The notes: generated from the sequence alone by a model not told the origin. DNA of 64,000 nucleotides from Phlebotomus papatasi (GCF_024763615.1 NC_077223.1:60078627-60142626), one strand, 5' to 3'; shown: positions 38,390 to 51,420, counted from the first letter of the stretch. Numbers and translations: made by a program.

Positions 38390-39240
38390 AGCAAAGCGTC
38401 CCAGGCTTTGGGAAGTGCTCAAACTCGTGACTTAGATTCTATTCCTCAAAAGTACTTTCACAACATTTACCGTTCTCAACCAATTTAAACCGATTTGTAA
38501 ATAACTCGAAAGATCCCACAAAATAATTTTAAGAGTAATAAAACTGATTTTCGGTCAAAAAATTCTTATCGGTTCATAACCAGTTCATTACTGGTTCATA
38601 ACCGATTTGAATGGATTTATAAATCACTCAAAACATTGCCTGAAATAACTTAGGACCAGTATATAATTGAATTTCGAATAAAAATTAGTTATCGGTCATT
38701 TTTTTTATCCCACCTTACCTATAAGGTCTTATTGGCTTATAACCCATTAAAGACCGCAAACTAGTTATCGGTTATGAATCGATTCATTGCCGGTTCAAAA
38801 CCGAGTGGAACCAGTTCAGTTTTGTTGGAAATAATAATAATAATAATATTTTTATTGCATTTAAGCATACACAATTGATACAAAATTCATAAAGCAATAA
38901 GGCATTAATCTCCTTGCGTCCGCTGCCCAAGACCTTTCCAACGTGCCCAAACATGACCCCATTAGCCTGATAAATGCGCTCTCTAGAACCTTTATTAACT
39001 ATTAACCTTGAAAAATCGTTATTAGAAATGATCCAACGGTATTTTTGCACATGGTTGAGTGTCCGCCTGGGTAATCTCTAAAATATATCCATGAAAAATA
39101 ATCACACGACGCGTTTTCGAAAAATCCCCAAAAAATATGGTTTTCGGAAAATAAGAGACATGTTAACGATCCTTGGGTCGACTTTTGCGGGAAACCCTTA
39201 GGTCCCAAGTCGATATCTCTAATCGTTTGGCCTCTAGAGC
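38390..39240 (+). repeat. Old dispersed repeat, second copy
   Basis: Carries the same ordered words as 12586-14230 but is shorter, because it lacks the MITE. A trinucleotide-tailed fragment interrupts it at 38828-39050. Confidence 0.5.
38828..39050 (-). mobile_element. Retroelement 3' fragment with (ATT)n tail
   Basis: On the minus strand the sequence ends TGCAATAAAAATATTATT and continues as ATT repeats, typical of a SINE/LINE 3' end. Its body shares GTTGGAAAGGTCTTG with the SINE copy ending near 13140. The 88-codon minus frame there is not recognisable. Confidence 0.55.
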
Positions 39241-40887
39241 TGGGACAGCCGGATGGACTGACGAATGGTCTCCGGGGGCCCTAAGGTGGGAATTTTGGGG
39301 GGGGGGTGAAAAAATCGAGAGATTATATAGTAGAGTTCGAGCACTTAAATCTTTATTCGTGACCTCCATATGTCAAAATTAAGTAGAGGTATCTTTATTT
39401 TCTTTTCTTCCGCCTACGCCTACATACTTTCTTACACTCCAAAAACATTTTTGAATTAATTCGAAAACGGCTCTAACAAGGTCTCTAACGTTTTCTTTTA
39501 CATTTAGATATTTTTGGGTCTAGCTCCAACGATTCCTGATTGATCAAAGTTCAATCGCTCTAGACTAGAGGGCTTATTTCACAACTGATTTGATCAAATT
39601 TCGGAAAACTTAAAATTACCAATTGCACCGCATCTAGTAATTGAAAGTACCTGTAATTGAATTATTTTTCTCAAAATTTTTCTTTTTATTTGTCCGTATG
39701 GTGTTGCTACTAATGTGAAAACGTCCTTAAATACACATAACCTTATGCAAGATTCGTTTTCGAAATAATTTTCTAATTTATGAATTAAATATGTACACAT
39801 ACTACAAAATACACATTTGATAGATATTTCACAACAAGCTCTTGTCATCTCTTACTAAATTATGACTCCAAGATATTATTTTCAAAGATTATGTGTTCTT
39901 TAAATTGCCCTATCTCCCTCTAAATTTATTTTTCTTGAATTATTATATCCATTATATCAAATCTTTTTTTTTCTAGGAATTGCTATATTTCGACAACGAT
40001 TTGCACTTAATAGCTACACAAAAAAGACTTCCCTTTACAATTTTTTTAGGTATTCAAATTTATGAGATCAAAACCGTAAACAATTTTGCTAAAAGCTCTT
40101 TATCACCACGTCAATTGATACTGAGCCCATCCATTTGTTCTCAATGAAAACAATCCAGCATTACTTGTATCCAAGTGAATGAAAAGTGGTGAGAATTGAT
40201 GTAACATCACTTTAGCTTGATGGTTTTTCTCATTTTCCAAAAAGCACGAGGCATCATATGAGGCCTTTTCGCGGGTATTATTGAGAGTATCACACACATT
40301 TATCCTCACCACCACAGTGTATCCCTCAACTTCCGCCAGGATACATTCTAAACATCAACCTCAATCGATTTCCCACTGTAATCCGGCATTTAAACATATA
40401 TGATTCCAATTTGGATTAGTGTCAATGTTTGACTAATAGTTGTGTACTCATCTCAATGGTGTGGTTATTTTCACTTTTCGCGGTGTTATTTAACATGGGT
40501 ATGGGAAGGGGGGGAGCAAGAGTCCCTGAATGTGGGAGCTTTTTAGTGGTCAATTTCATGCTGTTACCTAATGAATTATTTTTCTCCGGTCGAACAGATG
40601 TTGCTCTCGATGGAAAACCCACGATTGGCAAAAAATTGTGTACAAGCTCTATCACTTATTTTATCACACCATAATGTTAATAGTCCAACGATGAAATACG
40701 GTTACAATGTGTTCGATGGGAAGGACCGGTGCATGAGTAAGAGCACTATATTATGGGAGATATTTTCATTTAATAACATATAAATATTAAATGACCAAAA
40801 ATAATGTTCAAAATATTGGTTTTTTATTAAAAGAGCTTTCACCATACGCCATACTTCATTAATTTTTCCATTCATTGCATATCAACA

Positions 40888-40920
40888 AAAAGGGACAGAT
40901 AATCCTAACCGGCTTATGTA
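40888..40920 (+). repeat. 33-bp flank shared with 26698-26730
   Basis: Identical to the sequence left of the 2.2-kb element. Here it directly adjoins the 1.8-kb copy 2. Confidence 0.85.
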
Positions 40921-42737
40921 GGTGAGATTCTTAACGTGAGCTAACTCGGAGTGCATGCAAATTCGATTTAGAGCTGAAGTTGGGAGACGCCATTCAGTTA
41001 TCTTGAATCAAATTCGTGAAATTATACAAGTTTTGTATTTGAACCAAAATATCAAGGATTTGGATGAACTGACAGAAAAGTGTTATATGGGTGAAATGTA
41101 GACCAGAATGTTCTCTATAATTTTCCCATAGAACATGATCTCATCGATTACTCAGAAGCCAAGATAAGCGAGGTTTTTTGTTTCTTAACTCGTTTTTTCA
41201 TCCAGAGTTCCCCAAGTAATCATTTGTTGAACTTCAACTATATCAAAGAATTGTTGTATTTTGTGGGACTTTCCATTTAAAACCCTATTTTAAGTGTCTT
41301 GGTGGAGTAGAGGCAGTCAAATTGGCATCTGAGTGATTTCAAAGCGTTATTATGGGAAAAATCAATTTTTTCACACTTAAACGGCAAAATCGGAGTGATA
41401 GCGTAGTCTGAGCGGAAAATGATGTATGGACGAAATGTAGAGACAAATGTCCTCTACAATTATGTCGAAGTAATCATCAAAATCGGTTTAGCGACAGTCG
41501 AGATAATTGAGGTTATGTAATATTGAAATTGGTTTTTCGACTGTGGCGCCCCTGGTGTTGGTCCCACGAAGTTCAAATATTCTAGAAAGCTGTAGCATTT
41601 GGTGAGATCTTTCGTTTAAGCCCTCATTCATTAAAATCGGTCACATAGAACCGGAGATATGATTTTTTGAATTTCGTGAACTTTGACCCCTCATATCTCC
41701 GGTTCTATTGAAACCACAGCGCACTTACGCACCATTTTGGAAACGTCCTAGACTGGACTACAACATACTAAAATTTGATTAACTTGCACAATGCCGTTTT
41801 TGAGAAAAATGATTTTGAATTTCGATGAATTTTGACGCTATCGCAGCGCCACCTGTGGTGACTTTTTGAACTTCCATCTGAAAGTGCTCATCGAGACGAA
41901 ACCAAAAAGGTAAAATTTAGGTCGATATGTTAATTAGAACCGGAGATAGAGGCCGGTCAATGTTCGAACTTTGACCCCTTATAGCTCGGGTCAGGGGTTA
42001 TGGATCGACTTAAGGTTTTTTTTTGTTTGATAGGTATAATCAACGGCTACAACATACTAAAATTTCAGCCCGATTGCATAAGGAATTTTTGAGTTATTTA
42101 ACTTTTAAGATTTAAAAATTTTCTTTTTAATAATAGCGCCCCTAGCGGTGGTTTTATGAACTTGCGATGTTAGAAGGAGAAGTGGCATTTCACGAGAGCT
42201 TTCCAAAAAGCCCTCATTTTTTAAATTCTGACAATTAGAACCGGAGTTATGGCCATTTTAAGAATTTTTTTTTGGACCCTTATAGCTCGGGTTAGGGGGG
42301 TCGGGGGACCTTAAGTTTGGTATTGATGGAAAGCTCTAAGGCCCAGCTATAACATACTAAAATTTGAGCCCGCTCGATGCCATAGGGCTGGAGCTATTGA
42401 GAAAACAAAAAAAGGGGGTCTTCAAAATGGCGGAAGGAGGGGTGGGGGGTGGGGGGTCAATGCACCATGTTGCAATTTTCATGCGATATATAACCTTTGC
42501 CGAAAACCACAAGTCGATATCTTTTTTAGTTTAGGAGCTATTAAGCTCTAAAGAGCGGCCGGACGGCCGGCCGGCCGGACGGACGGCCGGCCGGCCGGCC
42601 GGCCGGGAACGTAACTTAGCCCCCCATATATTCGTGATCAGGAAGTGGCGAAACACATTTTGGCCAAGTTTGAGCGCGATCGGAGGACATGAAATTTTGT
42701 TAGGATTATAGTAGGTGAGATTGTTAAGAATCTCACC
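40921..42737 (+). mobile_element. 1.8-kb TA-flanked element, copy 2
   Basis: Same termini as copy 1 (GGTGAGATTCTTAAC; AATCTCACC) with TA at 40919-40920 and 42738-42739. It is complete and the longest copy (1817 bp), with the CCGG tract expanded at 42556-42606. Internal units and words are as in copy 1. It is in the same orientation as copies 1 and 3. Confidence 0.87.
42556..42606. repeat. Expanded (CCGG/GGAC)n microsatellite in copy 2
   Basis: About 50 bp of GGCC units interspersed with GGAC. Roughly twice the length of the tracts in copies 1 and 3. Confidence 0.9.
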
Positions 42738-42743
42738 TAATAC

Positions 42744-42877
42744 ATATTTCATAATGCTTGCCGAAATAATACAAGAACAACGAGCAATTTTTTTAAGTCC
42801 CGGTGCAATGGCTGTAAAATTTTTACAAGGAAAAGTGAAAAATAGCTTCACTCTTTATTAGGCTTGATGGGCCCCTG
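42744..42877 (+). mobile_element. hAT-type MITE, right half only
   Basis: From ATATTTCATAATG to TTAGGCTTGATGGGCCCCTG it matches the right half of the complete element at 48167-48449. The left half is missing: the 1.8-kb copy 2 abuts it, but no left part remains on the other side of that copy. Confidence 0.65.
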
Positions 42878-43078
42878 TTTCAGCTATGTCTGCAGTAACA
42901 TCTTCATAACATTGCGTAGGATTCTTTTCATTATTATAAGTTATATAACTTTCAAAGAATGGTATACATTGGTCAAGATCTTAATTGTAAGAAACGTTAC
43001 ACAACTCCTTTCCCTTAGTTAGGGGAATTTACAGCGGAAACTCGTCAACGTTCAGTGGGGTCTTCAGCCAAAACTGAT

Positions 43079-43288
43079 CCAAACTCTATTCCTTAGCAGA
43101 AATTGCTCCACCACGGATGAGGAGACAAATCATCTCCAGTAGAGAGATATCCAAGGTCCTTTCTGAACCGAAGCATCTTCTTCATGATTACAAAAAACTA
43201 AGAGCAAGGCTGAAGTCTCGCAAGAGCTTTTGCCACTCTGTCAAACCACTTGATCAATCTCAGAAGGAGGCCATACTTATTCTGTGAA
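43079..43288 (+). pseudogene. Coding-like fragment, unknown family
   Basis: One frame is open from 43079 to a TGA near 43286 and has coding-like composition: MRRQIISSREISKVLSEPKH, then LLHDYKKLRARLKSRKSFCH. It lies between two 1.8-kb element copies. I do not recognise it. It could be a remnant of a transposon or host-gene ORF, and chance is not excluded. Confidence 0.25.
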
Positions 43289-43357
43289 AGGCAGGTTTTT
43301 CACCAGATTTTGTTGAATTAAGGGAGGCCTTCCGTCTGGTGGTGACTGACTGGCAGG

Positions 43358-43492
43358 GTTTGCGGAATCTTTGTTTTTTCCATTTTGTTTTTTACACTTT
43401 TGTTTTTCCTAGTTTGTTTTTGGAATCTTTGTCTTCGGTAATTTTTGTTTTTTGGAAACTTTGTCTTTAGAAATCTTGTCTTTCATACATTC
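43358..43492 (+). repeat. Imperfect minisatellite of TTTGTTTTT / TTTGTCTT units
   Basis: Six or seven units of about 17-20 bp (AATCTTTGTTTTTT, TTTGTTTTTCC, AAACTTTGTCTTTAG) in tandem. Confidence 0.6.
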
Positions 43493-43783
43493 ATTAAATA
43501 GTATTATTAAATATTTTATATTTATAATATTTATTATTTATATTAAATATTTGTTGTCTTCCAGGCCCTGAGACGACTCAATCCCAATCCTTGAGGCCCA
43601 GCACTCCGAGCCTGACCTTCACCCTTTCGTTGTTCTCTCCCGACTGACTATTTTCTTCAACCATACTGTCTGACATTTCTTCCACTCGTGGAGAGGAAAT
43701 GGCACAGAAATTTTAAATAGTAACCGTAAAGATTATTAAAGAAGGACAGCCGCCTACATATTTTATATTTATTAAATAAAATA

Positions 43784-45577
43784 GGTGAGATTCTTAACGT
43801 GAGCTAACTCGGAGTGCATGCAAATTCGATTTAGAGCTGAAATTGTGAGTCGCCATTCAGTTATCTTGAATAAAATTCGTGAAATTATACAAATTTTGTA
43901 TTTAAACCAAAATATCAAGGATTTGGATGAACTGACAGAAAAGTGTTATATGGGTGAAATGTAGACCAGAATGTTCTCTATAATTTTTCCATAGAACATG
44001 AACTCATCGGTTACTCAGAAGCCAAGATAATCGAGGTTTTTTGTTTCTTAACTTGTTTATTTCATCCAGAGTGCCCCAAGTAGTCATTTGTTGAACTTCA
44101 ACTATATCAAAGAATTGTTGTATTCTGTGGGACTTTCCATTTAAAACCCTATTTTAAGTGTCTTGGTGGAGTAGAGGCAGTCAAATTGGCATCTGAGTGA
44201 TTTCAAAGCGTTATTATGGGAAAAATCAATTTTTTCACACTTAAACGGCAAAATCGGAGTGATAGCGTAGTCTGAGCGGAAAATGATGTATGGACGAAAT
44301 ATAGAGACAAATGTGATCTACAATTATGTCGAAGTAATCATCAAAATCGGTTCAGCGACAGTCGAGATAATTGAGGTTATGTGATATTGAAATTGGTTTT
44401 TCGACTGTGGCGCCCCTGGTGTTGGTCACACGAAGTTCAAATATTCTAGAAAGCTGTAGCATTTGGTGAGATCTTTCGTTTAAGCCCTCATTCATCAAAA
44501 TCGGTCACATAGAACCGGAGATATGATTTTTTGAATTTCGTGAACTTTGACCCCTCATATCTCCGGTTCTATTGAAACCACAGCGCACATACGCACCATT
44601 TTGGAAACGTCCTAGACTGGACTACAACATACTAAAATTTCATTAACTTGCACAATGCCGTTTTTGAGAAAAGTGACTTTGAATTTCGATGAATTTTGAC
44701 GCTATCACAGCGCCACCTGTGGTGACTTTTTGAACTTCCATCTGAAAGTGCTCATCGTGACGAAACCAAAAAGGTAAAATTTAGGCCGCTATGTTAATTA
44801 GAACCGGAGATAGAGGCCGGTCAATGTTCGAACTTTGACCCCTTATAGCTCGGGTCAGGGGTTATGGATCGACTTAAGGTTTTTTTTGTTTGATAGGTAT
44901 AATCAACGGCTACAACATACTAAAATTTCAGCCCGATTGCATAAGGAATTTTTGAGTTATTTAACTTTTAAGATTTAAAAATTTTCTTTTTAATAATAGC
45001 GCCCCTAGCGGTGGTTTTATGAACTTGCGATGTTAGAAGGGGAAGTGGCATTTCACGAGAGCTTTCCAAAAAGCCCTCATTTTTTAAATTCTGACAATTA
45101 GAACCGGAGTTATGGCCATTTTAAGAAATTTTTTTTGGACCCTTATAGCTCGGGTCAGGGGGGTCGGGGGACCTTAAGTTTGGTACTGATGGAAAGCTCT
45201 AAGGCCCAGCTATAACATACTAAAATTTGAGCCCGCTCGATGCCATAGGGCTGGAGCTATTGAGAAAACAAAAAATGGGGGGTCTTCAAAATGGCGGAAG
45301 GAGGGGTGGGGGGTGGGGGGTCAATGCACCATGTTGCAATTTTCATACGATATTTAACCTTTGCCGAAAACCGCAAGTCGATATCTTTTTTAGTTTAGGA
45401 GCTATTAAGCTCCAAAGAGCGGCCGGACGGCCGGCCGGCCGGCCGGGAACGTAACTTAGCCCCCCATATATTCGTGATCAGGAAGTGGCGAAACACATTT
45501 TGGCCAAGTTTGAGCGCGATCGGACGACATGAAATTTTGTTAGGATTATAGTAGGTGAGATTGTTAAGAATCTCACC
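43784..45577 (+). mobile_element. 1.8-kb TA-flanked element, copy 3
   Basis: GGTGAGATTCTTAAC to AATCTCACC, with TA at 43782-43783 and 45578-45579. The length is 1794 bp. It lacks the 33-bp left flank of the other copies, which confirms that the element starts at GGTGAG. A CCGG tract lies at 45420-45447. Confidence 0.87.
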
Positions 45578-48069
45578 TAATATTATGAGTGAGGGATTTA
45601 ATGTAGTGAAATTATGAGAAATTTATTAAATTTCCAGTGTTTTTCCTCACAATATTATATAGATTATTATGGTGCTCATGTGGATAGAACACCAAGTTAA
45701 GATAGTGTACTTAAGCTACATACAACATCCATAGTCGTATTTCTTCTTAATATCAATTCTCTGAAAGCTCTTAAGCATGATAGTAATTTTTTTATCATCT
45801 TCGTCAGACAGTGTGTTAAATTTCCCAAATGTTCTTTTTTTCACATGTAGCACTTTTTTGTAATTCACCCTGTAGCAATAGAGATTGAAGCCAATTTCGT
45901 GAATATACTTTGTGGTGATGAAATGTAAATATTTATTTAAAGATGAACCTCGCAAAAAGCGCCAAAAGTTAGGCGAATTAGCACGCCACAAGAAAATGAG
46001 AAGAATTATCATATGGGAAATCTTCTATAGTGAATTCAGGGAAAATTTGAAGATTATTGCCCATCAAACGAATATCTTCGCATGTTTATTTACACTACCA
46101 GATATTTAAATAGTTCCTCAGGGTGTTTCAAGTGGGGGATGGGAATTTCTCTACATGCGGTGCAAATCCTCAGACATTCTCAAAATGCTATTTGTACGCC
46201 ACTTTAATGATTTGTTTATTAACTTGTACTTTCAGAATAAATTGTGGAATTTGTCCAAAAGCCCCATGAAAATTTTCAAGAGGAAGAAACTCTTAAGTGC
46301 ATTTAAGTGAAGGATAATTTGGAGAGACTTTAGTGACTGAAGTGTAGCAAGAGTTGCAATTATATTCCTATTTTGATGAACATTATTGGCGTTTGGAAGA
46401 TAATTAAATTCTGCAAAAGTTGCTTCATAAAGTCACAAAGTCTATCGTTTGACTAATAAATTTTATATTAATTATGCGCATCCTAGAAAATTGCCATTGA
46501 TCTTCATTCGACAGTATTGAAATGAATTGAATGAAATTCATGATTGAAAGACTATTCAAAAAAAAAAAACACATTGAAAAATCAATAAAAATGCTAACAA
46601 AGCTTTACGGAATGTACGAACTCGTGACTTGTATTTTCGTATTATTTATTTTGGTTCGGATTAGTAAAGTTGATTAGCTATCGAACTCGTGAGAAAAGCG
46701 TCGTGCTCACTGCATTTCGCAAACCGTGAATTGAATAACGAAATTAAATTTAAAAAATAAAACAATTAATATTTCTTAACTGTATAGAATTCAATCAGAA
46801 TTCTTATGGACTCAAAACCTTTAAAATAAATTCAAATTTATGCAAATCGGTTGAAAAATACATTTTCTAGTATTTTTTAACTTGTGCCCTTGGAAAGCCG
46901 TTAATAGAATTGATTCAAGGTCATTTCGTCCATCCAAAGAGTCAATCTGAAATATACCTATAATTAAACTTTGTACGAGTTTAAATCTAAACCGTTACGG
47001 GAAATGCAGGAAAAAATGCAACACAATCCACTCAAATGTTAAATGAAATTAATATCTAATTATTATTATTTTTGCAATTTTAATATCTACAAACCACATA
47101 AGGCTCCCATTTAAACCAACCACAAAATAAACTCGGTAATGAACTTTTGTGGGAAAAAAGTTAATCATCAGCCGACTCTTCGGAAATTCCATGAAAATTA
47201 AAAATTCGTTCATATTGCAATAAACACAGGAAATCACATAAAAACGAGTATACACAAATAAATATTTTTCTCGTCAAAAAAGGACAAAAGAAAAGCAAAT
47301 AGGAAAATCAATGGGGAGTTTCTGTGAATGATAATAACACAATTATTGTTGAAGCGTGTCAATGAAAGTTTCCCTGTTTCTGCCTCTGAATCGTGTAAAA
47401 CGGGATGGGCAGGGTTAAGTATGTAGGATAAATTTAATAATGCTCCACATATAGTGATAAATTTGATATAAAGGTTGATTCCACTCATGGTTCAATAAAT
47501 CTCGATGTACAAAATGAGATTATTTAATCTAAGATCATTTCTCATTTTTTGCCTTCACGTTTTCGCCTGGACCATTTGTTTGCTTTATTGCCCAAAGCAA
47601 TTTTTCCCCATTGAATGTCTTTCGGGCTCCCCCCAAAAGTCCACCAACATAGTCTATTTCATTCATCACAACCATCAAAAAGCAATGTTCTTTTCTTTGC
47701 ACAATTCACCCAACTCGTACTCTCCTTTCTTTGCCATGAACCAAACATTTCATGACCATTGAAAGCTCTTGAGCGAGCTTTTATTTTAACAGTGAAGCAG
47801 TCTCTAAACATTTTTTCTCATGAAAGACCATTCAATCACCAATTAAAAAGTCCTCTCGAGAAGCGAATGATCAAATTATGCATAAAAGAAGATGTAAAAA
47901 AACAGAAAATACCAGGGGTAAACCGTTTCACCTTAGTTAAACTGTGATTATTTTAGTGGAAACACGATTTTCTCAAATCACAAAAACGATTCTCGATAAA
48001 TTTTCAATTTATACGCACTCTTTGATACGCATTGATGGTCTAAGTACATTTAAAATTGAAATGTAATTA

Positions 48070-48577
48070 GGGGGACGTGGGGCTACTTTGAGCTCTGGGC
48101 TACATTGTTATATACGATTTTTTTTGCATATTTCTAAAGGAAACTTGGTTTTCACATGATGTAATTCAGGGGCCTCTCGACATTCATTTTTCCATACATT
48201 TTTGCATAGAGGCACTGAAGACTAATAGCAAGTATTTTCCTAAGTAGAATTAACTTATCAGTCTGATAAATTTCGAAATTGTGCAATAAAATCTATCAAA
48301 AATAGATATTTCATAATGTTCGCCGCAATAATACAAGAACTACAAGCTAATGTGTTAGAATCGCGGTGCAATATCTGCAAAATTTTTACAAAAAAAAATA
48401 ATAAAAATGAAAAATAGCTTCACTTTTTATTAGGCTTGATAGGACCCTGATGTAATTTGTATAAACAAAACAATTGTGGGTCTGAATAAAATAATTGTGA
48501 TAACCTGCCTCATTTAGAAATATGCGAAAAATCATATAACAATGTAGCCCACAGCTCAAAGTAGCCCCACCTCCTCC
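48070..48577. mobile_element. Palindromic TA-flanked MITE, copy A, interrupted by a hAT-type element
   Basis: The left half GGGGGACGTGGGGCTACTTT and the right half GTAGCCCCACCTCCTCC are inverted arms flanked by TA at 48068-48069 and 48578-48579. Removing the 283-bp insertion plus one 8-bp duplication leaves 217 bp, the size of the intact copy at 51421-51637. Confidence 0.85.
48167..48449. mobile_element. 283-bp hAT-type non-autonomous element, 8-bp duplication
   Basis: The ends CAGGGGCCTCTCGAC and (reverse complement) CAGGGTCCTATCAAG are flanked by a perfect ATGTAATT at 48159-48166 and 48450-48457. The CAGGG start and 8-bp duplication are hallmarks of hAT. It is noncoding. Confidence 0.85.
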
Positions 48578-48612
48578 TATAGTCTTAAAACAGTTTAAAC
48601 AATATCTTCCAA

Positions 48613-49310
48613 GTGGGCTACATTCATGTAGGGGAGACTGGGGCAACACTTGTCAAAACGCATATTTAATTCCTTCACGAGCTCTAAAAAAAACTTAAAC
48701 GTTTTATAATGAGCATATTCTTATAGGAAATTTACTGATCTACAACATTGCAAAAGACTATTTTCCTCTACCTCGAAAGAAATGTGATTTTCGAATCATT
48801 TTCTAAAAGTTGATTTTGTGGAGATCTTCAAAATTGCTGGGGCAAATTTTGTCAGTCTTCGGATAATTTGTGACGTTTTACTCTCGCAAACGTTAAAAAT
48901 ATCGATTAGACATATTTTTATAGGAAATTTATTCCTCTACAACTTTGTCGAAGATAATTTTTCTCTATTTTAACGAGAAATGTGCTTAAATTGAGATAAT
49001 CAATATTGATATTTTCTGTAAGCCAAACATTCCAAAAATAGGGCTCAAAATTTCATTATTTTTTATTTTACATATTCCTTCCTCGAATCTCTTGAAACTT
49101 TGTAAGTTTAAGAAGTCAGTTTCTTTTATTTTAGAAAATAGTGAACATTAAAATTTTCGTTTTGGCAAATTTGCCCCAGTCTCCCCTACGATTTTTTTAC
49201 ATATTTCTAAAAGGAACTGGACTTTAGCGTAATGTAATTTAACTCTATAAAGCAATTGTGGACCTAAAATAAATTATGACAAGTCCTAGGTTTCTTAAGA
49301 AAAAAGTGAT
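48613..49310. mobile_element. Decayed copy of the palindromic MITE, split by the 556-bp element
   Basis: GTGGGCTACATTCATG and CGATTTTTTTACATATTTCT, on either side of the 556-bp element, read through as the left arm of the palindromic MITE (GGGGCTACATTGTTATACGA in others). The outer ends are degraded. Confidence 0.55.
48631..49186. mobile_element. 556-bp TA-flanked element, GGGGAGACTGGGGCAA ends
   Basis: The first 16 bases, GGGGAGACTGGGGCAA, recur exactly inverted at the right end. TA lies at 48629-48630 and 49187-49188. Internally, ATAGGAAATTTA and TCTACAAC words recur about 190 bp apart. It is noncoding. Confidence 0.82.
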
Positions 49311-49900
49311 AAAAAAACATAAAAATTTTTTAGTTTTGTTATCAGTTTTTGCATTAATACATTACATATTGTAAATTATTTCAGGTCAATCCCAGATTTT
49401 CATGTATTCCACAATACTGACACAATTTTTTCTGGGAAAATTCATTTTTATGTCCATGGTCGACAAAAACTTTTCTGTGAATTAAAGTACAATTAATTTA
49501 CAATTGCCTCAATCAATTGAGGGACACATCTAGCTCTTTTCTATTTTTGAGTGTTTTATCATTAATTTTTGTCAACCACATTTATTTAAATGTATTTAAT
49601 TTAATTTCCGTGGGTCAAGTCCGGCTTTCATCAAGAAATACATCAAAATCTAAAACTTAATTTAATAAGAATTTGAAAAATAGAATTTGAACGCAACAAA
49701 GGGAACGTGGCCTGCATTTGAATGAGTTAGACTTTGAATATTTCAATTTCTTTCTCATTTATCAAATTAAAATTTGTATTGTATTAATCGAAATTTTCAG
49801 AAAATATTTAATAGTAGCGGTATGTTTATAAAATAAAATTTTTACCATAAGAGATAAAAGAAAAAATTGAAATATTCAAAGCGACCACTTTAACTTACTA

Positions 49901-50118
49901 GGGGGAGATGGGACACTTTGAGCTGTGGGGCTACATTGTTATACGATATTTTTTCGCATACTTTTAATGGAACCCGGGTTTCAACATGATTTAATTAGGA
50001 TACACAAAATAATTATGCATCTAAATAAAATAATTGTAAGCACCAGCTTCATTTAGAAATACACGGAAAAGTCGTGTAATAATCTAACCCCACAGCTCAA
50101 AGTTGCCTCTCCTCGCCC
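49901..50118. mobile_element. Palindromic TA-flanked MITE, copy B
   Basis: The left arm is GGGGGAGATGGGACACTTTG then AGCTGTGGGGCTACATTG; the right arm has TAACCCCACAGCTCAAAG. TA lies at 49899-49900 and 50119-50120. It is 218 bp long. Confidence 0.8.
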
Positions 50119-51420
50119 TATAGTGACAATTATTGTGAATATGAGATGATACCAAGTCTATCCGAAATTTACATTATCACTGACATACATTGTGCCAAAA
50201 AGAATTAATAATATAATCTTTCTGGATATTGCGAATATTAGCCAATTCATCCTCATTAAAAAAGCTTTTAATCCGTTAATTGAATTTAAGCACTAACCAT
50301 CATATGGCGTTATCTTAGCCTATTTTCAATATAAATTAAACTTGTAGTGGAATCTTTAAAATTTATATGACAATAAAAATTAATTCGCCAAAACGTTAAT
50401 TGCATAGCTTTCACTGCATTGCAAATATATCGTGTATGTGTCACAAAAATAGCATTTGCATAACTCAAGCACATCGTTTGGTTGAGGAAACCTACTGCGA
50501 ACACGTCTCACCGAAAATCATCCGTAAAAATTGATTTAAACTCTTCAGAAATGACTATTTAAACACTGAGGACTGAAAGACCAAAAACAATTTAGAACGC
50601 CGATCTACAAGCGCTATGGCTGAAATTGGACAAAACTATCAGTAAGCATCACAACCGACAACAATTAATCAATTTGAGCCATGCATTTCTAGAAAACGGG
50701 TAGAATGTGACAGTATTCGGAAAAATTTTTATCACATTTCCTAATAATAAAACGTGTATTCAATTACCTGAAAAAATCTTTCTACTTTTTTTTACTTATT
50801 TAAATAAAGTGTAACTTTTTCTCTGTCGTACTTGGAATTTCTTATCATTTTTTGGCTTTATTGAACTATTCACAAAGTTCAAAAAAATCCATAGAAATTA
50901 CTTATTTAAAAAAAATCGACTGCAAATTTGTCTCTTTCAAAACGGAGTTATGACCAATAAAATCTGGCCATTTATAGAATTAGTAATAAGACTTTTACTT
51001 CGGCCAAGCATATCCTAAAATAAGAACAATAGAGAGAAATGTTTAAAGAATATTCAATTCGATTTGTCGTGAAGGTGTCCTCAAAAATCGTATGCCTATA
51101 TCTTAAACCGTTTGACCGCTAAGTTTAAAACCTTTAAAACATATAAACCAAAAACTAAACAAAACACGATTTAATTTTCTCTCGATTTGTTAGATATTCA
51201 AAATATTCGCAATTATTTTACTCTTGAAGACTAAGATGTAGTAAAACATTCTGAGCATTTTTTTTCTCAAGGTAGCATAAGATTCAGTTTGTTCTAAATA
51301 ATTATCTCATGCACATTTTTATCAAGTAAATCAAATTTTTAAATTCTCTCTCTAAGTATACATAAAAGACTCAAAATGCCACGAGAAGCAAATGGAATTG
51401 GTCTCATTCAATTTCAAATA

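Noticed and set aside
30414..45454. Gly/Arg-rich frames in the 1.8-kb elements
   Set aside because: They come from G-runs and CCGG microsatellites; the frame is not conserved as a protein between copies.
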